A stretch of 8,452 nucleotides of DNA from Propionibacteriaceae bacterium (GTDB lineage Bacteria > Actinomycetota > Actinomycetes > Propionibacteriales > Propionibacteriaceae): NCBI GenBank assembly GCA_003158895.1, contig PMLO01000076.1:4733-13184 (forward strand), read 5' to 3'. Under the pieces are notes generated by a model, which was not told where the DNA came from, did not search any database, and saw nothing but the letters and a program-made list of their open reading frames with translations. Of this stretch, positions 5,236 to 8,452 are shown piece after piece. Numbering within the stretch: the first letter of the stretch is position 1; each line of letters opens with the position of its first letter. The translations under genes and the position numbers were made by a program.

Positions 5236-5727
5236 ATGGCCAGCGACAGCTCGTTCGACATCGTGAGCAAGGTCGACCGCCAGGAGGTGGACAACGCCAT
5301 CAACCAGGCGGCCAAGGAAGTGCACCAGCGGTTCGACTTCAAGGGCACCGACTCGACGATCGTCTGGGCCGGCGAGGACGTCGACCTGGAGAGCACGACC
5401 GAGGAGCGCCTCAAGGCCGTGCTCGACGTGTTCTACTCCAAGCTCGCCCGGCGCGGCGTCGACTTCAAGTCGATGGAGACGTCCGACGCGCACCCGTCCG
5501 GCAAGCGGTGGAAGCAGACCTGCACGCTTCGTCAGGGCATCTCGCAGGAGAACGCCAAGAAGCTCACCAAGCTCATCCGCGACGAGGGCCCCAAGGGCGT
5601 GAAGACCCAGATCACCGGTGAGGAGGTCCGTGTCTCGAGCAAGTCCCGCGACGACCTCCAGGCCGTACAGGCTCTCATCAAGGCGCAGGACTTCGAATTC
5701 GCCGTGCAGTACGTCAACTACCGCTGA
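5236..5727 (+). CDS. YajQ family cyclic-di-GMP-binding protein
   Basis: A 163-residue protein of the YajQ family (UPF0234/DUF520), full length for the family, with the conserved start SSFDIVSKVDRQEVDNAINQ at 5-24 (four residues after the Met). The RFDFKGTDSTI block, QGISQENAKKL, KGVKTQITGEEVRVSSKSRDDLQ and the C-terminal DFEFAVQYVNYR are also present. Known members are small cytoplasmic proteins of two ferredoxin-like domains. E. coli YajQ binds nucleotides or RNA, and a Xanthomonas homologue binds cyclic di-GMP and acts as a transcription co-factor; the role in actinobacteria is not established. The start is well supported by AGGAAGGGAG (5222-5231) just upstream. It follows psuK after 27 nt and could be read from the same message or from its own weak promoter. 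It ends 10 nt after the last codon at a large hairpin. Confidence 0.95.
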   Translation: MASDSSFDIVSKVDRQEVDNAINQAAKEVHQRFDFKGTDSTIVWAGEDVDLESTTEERLKAVLDVFYSKLARRGVDFKSMETSDAHPSGKRWKQTCTLRQGISQENAKKLTKLIRDEGPKGVKTQITGEEVRVSSKSRDDLQAVQALIKAQDFEFAVQYVNYR

Positions 5728-5734
5728 GCCTGGT

Positions 5735-5818
5735 CGGAAGAACGTACCGAACGTCTCGTTCCGGCCAGCTCCTCCACGTGGGAGTGGTGGGAATCGGCCC
5801 GATAGGTACGTTCTTCTG
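5735..5818. terminator. Long hairpin, probable bidirectional terminator
   Basis: GAAGAACGTACC (5737-5748) is followed by its perfect reverse complement at 5805-5816; a G-U and a C-G pair extend the stem to 5735 and 5818. The 56-nt interior can fold further: TTCC (5759-5762) with GGAA (5790-5793), and CCA plus CTCC (5765-5772) with GGAG plus TGG (5781-5788 region) around a loop with CACGTG. It lies between convergent stops at 5727 and 5828, and on the plus strand the stem runs into TTCTTCTGTT, so it can end transcription from both sides. Confidence 0.7.
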
Positions 5819-5825
5819 TTCCCGA

Positions 5826-6761
5826 CTACTCCCCGAAGGCCTCGCTGACATCTCCGGGGGTCACATCCTCGAGCCGCGCGTGGGTCCAGCGGGGTGAGCG
5901 ATCCTTGTCGACGAGCTGCGCCCGGACGCCCTCCGCGAAGTCGGCGTGGTGGACGAGGTACGTAGCCAGGACGAGGTCTTGGGCCAGGACCTGCGCCAGG
6001 CCGTGCATCCCCTTCGCCCGGTGGAGCGCCTCCCAGGTGACTGCCACCGACAGCGGGCAACGGGTACGCAGCACGGCGGCGCACTCGCCGGGCGCCGCGG
6101 CCTCCCACTCGCCTTCGAGCCGCGCGAGGATCTCCAACGGCTCGTCCGCACTGAAGCACCGGGTGATCCAGTCATCGTCAGGGGCGGCCGGTGGTTCGCC
6201 CGCTCCGCCCCACGTGTCCGCGAGCCCGATCTCGATAGCCGTCGCACCGTCGACGGGGAGGCCGGTGAGGGCCAGGTACGCGCCCATCGCGCCCGCCCGT
6301 GACAGGTACCAGAGCATCCCCACATCGGGGAACAGCCCGATGCCGGTCTCGGGCATGGCGAGCTGCGAGGTCGCGTCCACCACCCGTACAGCTCCGTGCG
6401 CGGACACGCCCAGCCCGCCGCCCATCGTGATACCCGTCATGCGGGCTTCGTACGGCTTGGGGTAGCTCGCGATCATCGCGTTGAGCCGGTACTCGTGGCG
6501 GAAGAAGCGATCCGCTCCCGGATCGCCGGCCAGCGCCAGCTCGCGGAGCGCCCGCACATCCGCACCCGAGCACAGCCCCCGCTCCCCCGCTCCGGTGAGA
6601 AGGACCCGGTCGACGCGATCGTCGACCGCCCACGCGCTGAGCTGTACGAGGAGGGCGTCGATCATTGTCGAGGTCAGCGCGTTGATGGCGCGCGGCCGGT
6701 TGAGAATGATGTGGCCCACGCCGTCGACGACGCCCGCCAGCACCTCAGCGGTCTCGGTCAC
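5826..6761 (-). CDS. 3-hydroxyisobutyryl-CoA hydrolase (crotonase fold)
   Basis: A 311-residue crotonase-superfamily protein of the 3-hydroxyisobutyryl-CoA hydrolase type, which releases free 3-hydroxyisobutyrate from its CoA ester in valine breakdown (cytoplasmic). Diagnostic stretches are FFRHEYRLNAMIASYPKPYE at 86-105, GITMGGGLGVSAHG at 110-123 (oxyanion loop) and MPETGIGLFPDVG at 136-148, with Glu138 and Asp146 at the family's catalytic positions. PLSVAVTWEALHRA and LVDKDRSPRW follow towards the C terminus; these distinguish it from plain enoyl-CoA hydratases. Small departures are Glu105 where a hydrophobic residue is usual and MLW after the DVG motif. The GTG start at 6761 has GAGGTG seven bases upstream, lying inside the end of the preceding gene, so the two overlap by 17 nt and are surely co-transcribed. 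No other valine-catabolism gene is in the window. Confidence 0.9.
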   Translation of the reverse strand: MTETAEVLAGVVDGVGHIILNRPRAINALTSTMIDALLVQLSAWAVDDRVDRVLLTGAGERGLCSGADVRALRELALAGDPGADRFFRHEYRLNAMIASYPKPYEARMTGITMGGGLGVSAHGAVRVVDATSQLAMPETGIGLFPDVGMLWYLSRAGAMGAYLALTGLPVDGATAIEIGLADTWGGAGEPPAAPDDDWITRCFSADEPLEILARLEGEWEAAAPGECAAVLRTRCPLSVAVTWEALHRAKGMHGLAQVLAQDLVLATYLVHHADFAEGVRAQLVDKDRSPRWTHARLEDVTPGDVSEAFGE

Positions 6762-8241
6762 CGGCTGACACCTCAGGCGCGTCGGTGTCCACGGCGTCCA
6801 GCTCCCGGCGCCGCCTGCGCTCGTGGTGGATGACCTGCCATCCCAACGGCACCAGCGCCGCGATCCCGAGCGCGAGAGCGCCGTTGCGCCAGGCCAGGTT
6901 CACGGCGGCGTAGCTGAGCAGGACCATCGTCGTCCACAGCGCTATCCGCTGGATGCGCTCCGACGGCTTCGTCAGCGGGAGGAGAAGGGAGCCCCACAGC
7001 ACGTACCAGGAGTGCAGCGCCGGACCGGCGAACGCAACCAGCAGGTACGACCAGCTCAAGAACGACATCGGCTTCTTGCGTGCCTGCACGACGGCCAGCG
7101 CGAGAACGCCTGCCACGGCGATGACCAGCCCGATCGTACGGGCGAGGCGGATCGCGGCGTGGCCGCTTGAGTCGAGCTGGAAGTAGTTGAGGACGAGCTG
7201 TACGCCCTGTCCGATGACCGTGGACGGCGAGACGGTGACGACGAGGCCCGGTACGTTCACCGCGTTGAGCCAGCCGAAACCGAGCCCGCAGGCGAGCGAG
7301 ACGGCGCCGAACGTACCGATCGCGACCAGACAGCTCACCACGATCTTGCCGACCGTACGAGCGATGTGGGATCCCTTCCACGTCGTCAGTGGGTCTGCCA
7401 GGAGCGGCAAGGCATAGGCGGCGAGGAAAGCCGGCTGTTTGATGGCCGCCGCCACGCCGATCACCACGGCACCGGCCAGCCACATCCGTTCCTTGAGCCC
7501 CAGCCACAGCGCCAGGACGACGAGGCCCATCATCAAGGCGTCGTTGTGAGCGCCACCGACGAAGTCGATGACCAGCAGCGGGTTCAGCGTCGCGAACCAC
7601 GCGGTCAGCTGCGCGTCGACGCCCATCTGGGCGGCGATCCGCGGCAGCAGCACGACGATGAGGACCACGCCGACCAGCGCCGGAACGCGCATGAGGACCG
7701 CGGACAGGTACGGCTGGAGCCCTGACGCGACGACGATGAGCTCCTGCAGCCGAAGGCTGAGCGGACCGTACGGGGCGGGCGTGAACCGCCACACCCACGC
7801 CACCTGATCGGCGAACGCGCCCGGGAGGACGCCCGGCCCCGCCTCGTACGGGCTCACGTCGTTGACGAGCATCCAGCCCTGGGCTCCATAGCTGTACGCG
7901 TCGCTGCTGAACGTCGGCGGCGCCGCGAGCAACGGGAGCGACCAGATCGCCAGCACCGCCCAGCGCTTGACGTTCAGGTCGACGGTCGGCCGGAACTTGA
8001 ACCAGGCGTCGACGAGCAGACCCAGGCCCGACAGCAGAATGAGCGTGCCGATGACCTTGCCCGGCGCGTTGTCCAGGTGAAGCGCTCGCAGCGGCCCCCA
8101 CAACGGGGAATTCTGTGGCAGGTACGCGGGGGTCAGCGAGCCCAGGAGGATCAGGAATGTGCCGAGCATGCCGGTACGTGTCGGGACCACACGCCACGCG
8201 GCGCCAAGGTCGCCCATGACCTGCCGCATCCTCGTACCCAC
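6745..8241 (-). CDS. mptB: Polyprenol-phosphomannose-dependent alpha-1,6-mannosyltransferase, MptB-like
   Basis: A polytopic GT-C-type membrane glycosyltransferase of about 498 residues. Such enzymes take mannose from polyprenyl-phosphomannose on the outer side of the membrane; MptB of Corynebacteriales builds the alpha-1,6-mannan core of lipomannan and lipoarabinomannan. Visible family features: Asp114 in FSSDAYSYGAQGWML (111-125, first extracytoplasmic loop with the likely catalytic acid), SPYEAGP, FTPAPYGPLSLRL (153-165), NPLLVIDFVGGAHNDALMMG (220-239), AIKQPAFLAAYALP and HSWYVLWG (410-417). About a dozen hydrophobic segments run from residue 24 to 472, then a charged cytoplasmic tail. I place the start at the GTG at 8241 because AGGAGG (8253 down to 8248) lies six bases upstream. 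A TTG at 8256 sits within that site; an ATG at 8229 is a later option. The last 17 nt overlap the hydrolase gene. Confidence 0.88.
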   Translation of the reverse strand: MGTRMRQVMGDLGAAWRVVPTRTGMLGTFLILLGSLTPAYLPQNSPLWGPLRALHLDNAPGKVIGTLILLSGLGLLVDAWFKFRPTVDLNVKRWAVLAIWSLPLLAAPPTFSSDAYSYGAQGWMLVNDVSPYEAGPGVLPGAFADQVAWVWRFTPAPYGPLSLRLQELIVVASGLQPYLSAVLMRVPALVGVVLIVVLLPRIAAQMGVDAQLTAWFATLNPLLVIDFVGGAHNDALMMGLVVLALWLGLKERMWLAGAVVIGVAAAIKQPAFLAAYALPLLADPLTTWKGSHIARTVGKIVVSCLVAIGTFGAVSLACGLGFGWLNAVNVPGLVVTVSPSTVIGQGVQLVLNYFQLDSSGHAAIRLARTIGLVIAVAGVLALAVVQARKKPMSFLSWSYLLVAFAGPALHSWYVLWGSLLLPLTKPSERIQRIALWTTMVLLSYAAVNLAWRNGALALGIAALVPLGWQVIHHERRRRRELDAVDTDAPEVSAGDRDR

Positions 8242-8399
8242 GCACCACCTCCTCAACGCCCGCGGACCAGCCTATGACCCGGTAGGGCGAGTGACACCCG
8301 GGCGCTCTCTCCATCGCCCCCGGAACAGGTAGGTGAAACCCGCTGGCCGGTCCGCTCCGGGCTGTGTAGCGTGCGGACGACGGCGATCGGAGGACGGCG
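8242..8399. promoter_or_regulatory. Divergent promoter region: mptB-like gene and right-edge gene
   Basis: On the minus strand TAGGCT (8274 down to 8269) fits a TAnnnT -10 box and would give a start near 8262, about 20 nt before the mptB-like GTG, with AGGAGG in between. On the plus strand TAGCGT (8367-8372) would give a start near 8379, followed by the strong ribosome binding site GGAGGA (8389-8394) five bases before the ATG at 8400. No convincing -35 is seen for either. A 6-bp inverted repeat, GGGCGA (8285-8290) and TCGCCC (8314-8319), lies between them but could be chance in this base composition. Confidence 0.5.
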
Positions 8400-8452
8400 A
8401 TGAGCAGGCGGCGGCCCACGTGGCCCGAGCTGCCCGAGGCTGTACGGGTGCG
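8400..8452 (+). CDS. Start of an unidentified gene, cut by the window edge
   Basis: Only 17 complete codons are visible (MSRRRPTWPELPEAVRV). The start is well supported by GGAGGA five bases upstream and a -10-like TAGCGT further back. The frame stays open to the edge, and the codons favour G or C at third positions except GTA before C, as elsewhere in the window. The pattern W-x-x-LP-x-x-VR recalls the N termini of some actinobacterial phosphotransferases of the APH type, but 17 residues cannot support a family call. In mycobacteria the gene divergent from mptB is a SufR-like regulator; this N terminus does not obviously resemble that. Confidence 0.6.
   Translation, partial: MSRRRPTWPELPEAVRV

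Noticed and set aside
4732..6159. Very long minus-strand frame spanning psuK, yajQ and the CoA hydrolase
   Set aside because: It crosses a probable terminator and lies antisense to psuK and yajQ; its product has no family features.
6773..8419. Long minus-strand frame alongside the mptB-like gene
   Set aside because: It is a frame-shifted reading of the same strand, rich in Arg, Gly and Ala; the true frame shows membrane segments and family motifs.

Overview
The window is high-GC DNA (roughly two thirds G+C by eye) with tightly packed genes, GTGA stop/start overlaps, GTG starts and TAnnnT-type -10 boxes, one of them placed for leaderless transcription. Together with an MptB-type polyprenol-phosphomannose mannosyltransferase, this points to an actinomycete chromosome. 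A Nocardioidaceae/Propionibacteriales-like host is my guess, not something the sequence proves. No transposase, integrase, phage gene, tRNA, rRNA or CRISPR array was found.

Layout. Positions 1-317 are noncoding and hold four copies of a 12-bp core (GAGTTGTGGTCG), two forward and two inverted, with longer flanks paired in an unusual A-B-A'-B' order. Positions 318-3282 form a minus-strand envelope-type group, read in the order alpha/beta hydrolase, GT4 glycosyltransferase (4-nt overlap), VanW-domain protein (110-nt gap). Positions 3283-3454 are a divergent intergenic region with a likely leaderless promoter for the hydrolase and a 90-bp, exactly centred, interrupted palindrome. Positions 3455-5727 are a plus-strand group: psuG (pseudouridine-5'-phosphate glycosidase), a PfkB kinase that is most likely the pseudouridine kinase psuK (4-nt overlap), and a YajQ-family protein 27 nt downstream. 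Positions 5735-5818 form a long hairpin, probably a bidirectional terminator between convergent units. Positions 5826-8241 are a minus-strand pair, mptB-like mannosyltransferase followed by a 3-hydroxyisobutyryl-CoA hydrolase overlapping it by 17 nt. A divergent intergenic region then leads to the first 17 codons of an unidentified plus-strand gene at the right edge.

How the genes fit together. PsuK phosphorylates pseudouridine and PsuG splits the product into uracil and ribose 5-phosphate, so those two form a complete catabolic module, but no transporter or regulator gene lies beside them. The hydrolase/glycosyltransferase/VanW set looks like a cell-envelope cassette without a defined substrate. 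MptB extends alpha-1,6-mannan at the membrane; its coupling to a valine-degradation hydrolase has no obvious metabolic logic.

The individual gene families are known. The least explained signals are the two noncoding structures: the 90-bp palindrome between the divergent units and the four-copy repeat cluster at the left edge. A strong excess of the tetranucleotide GTAC runs through the window.
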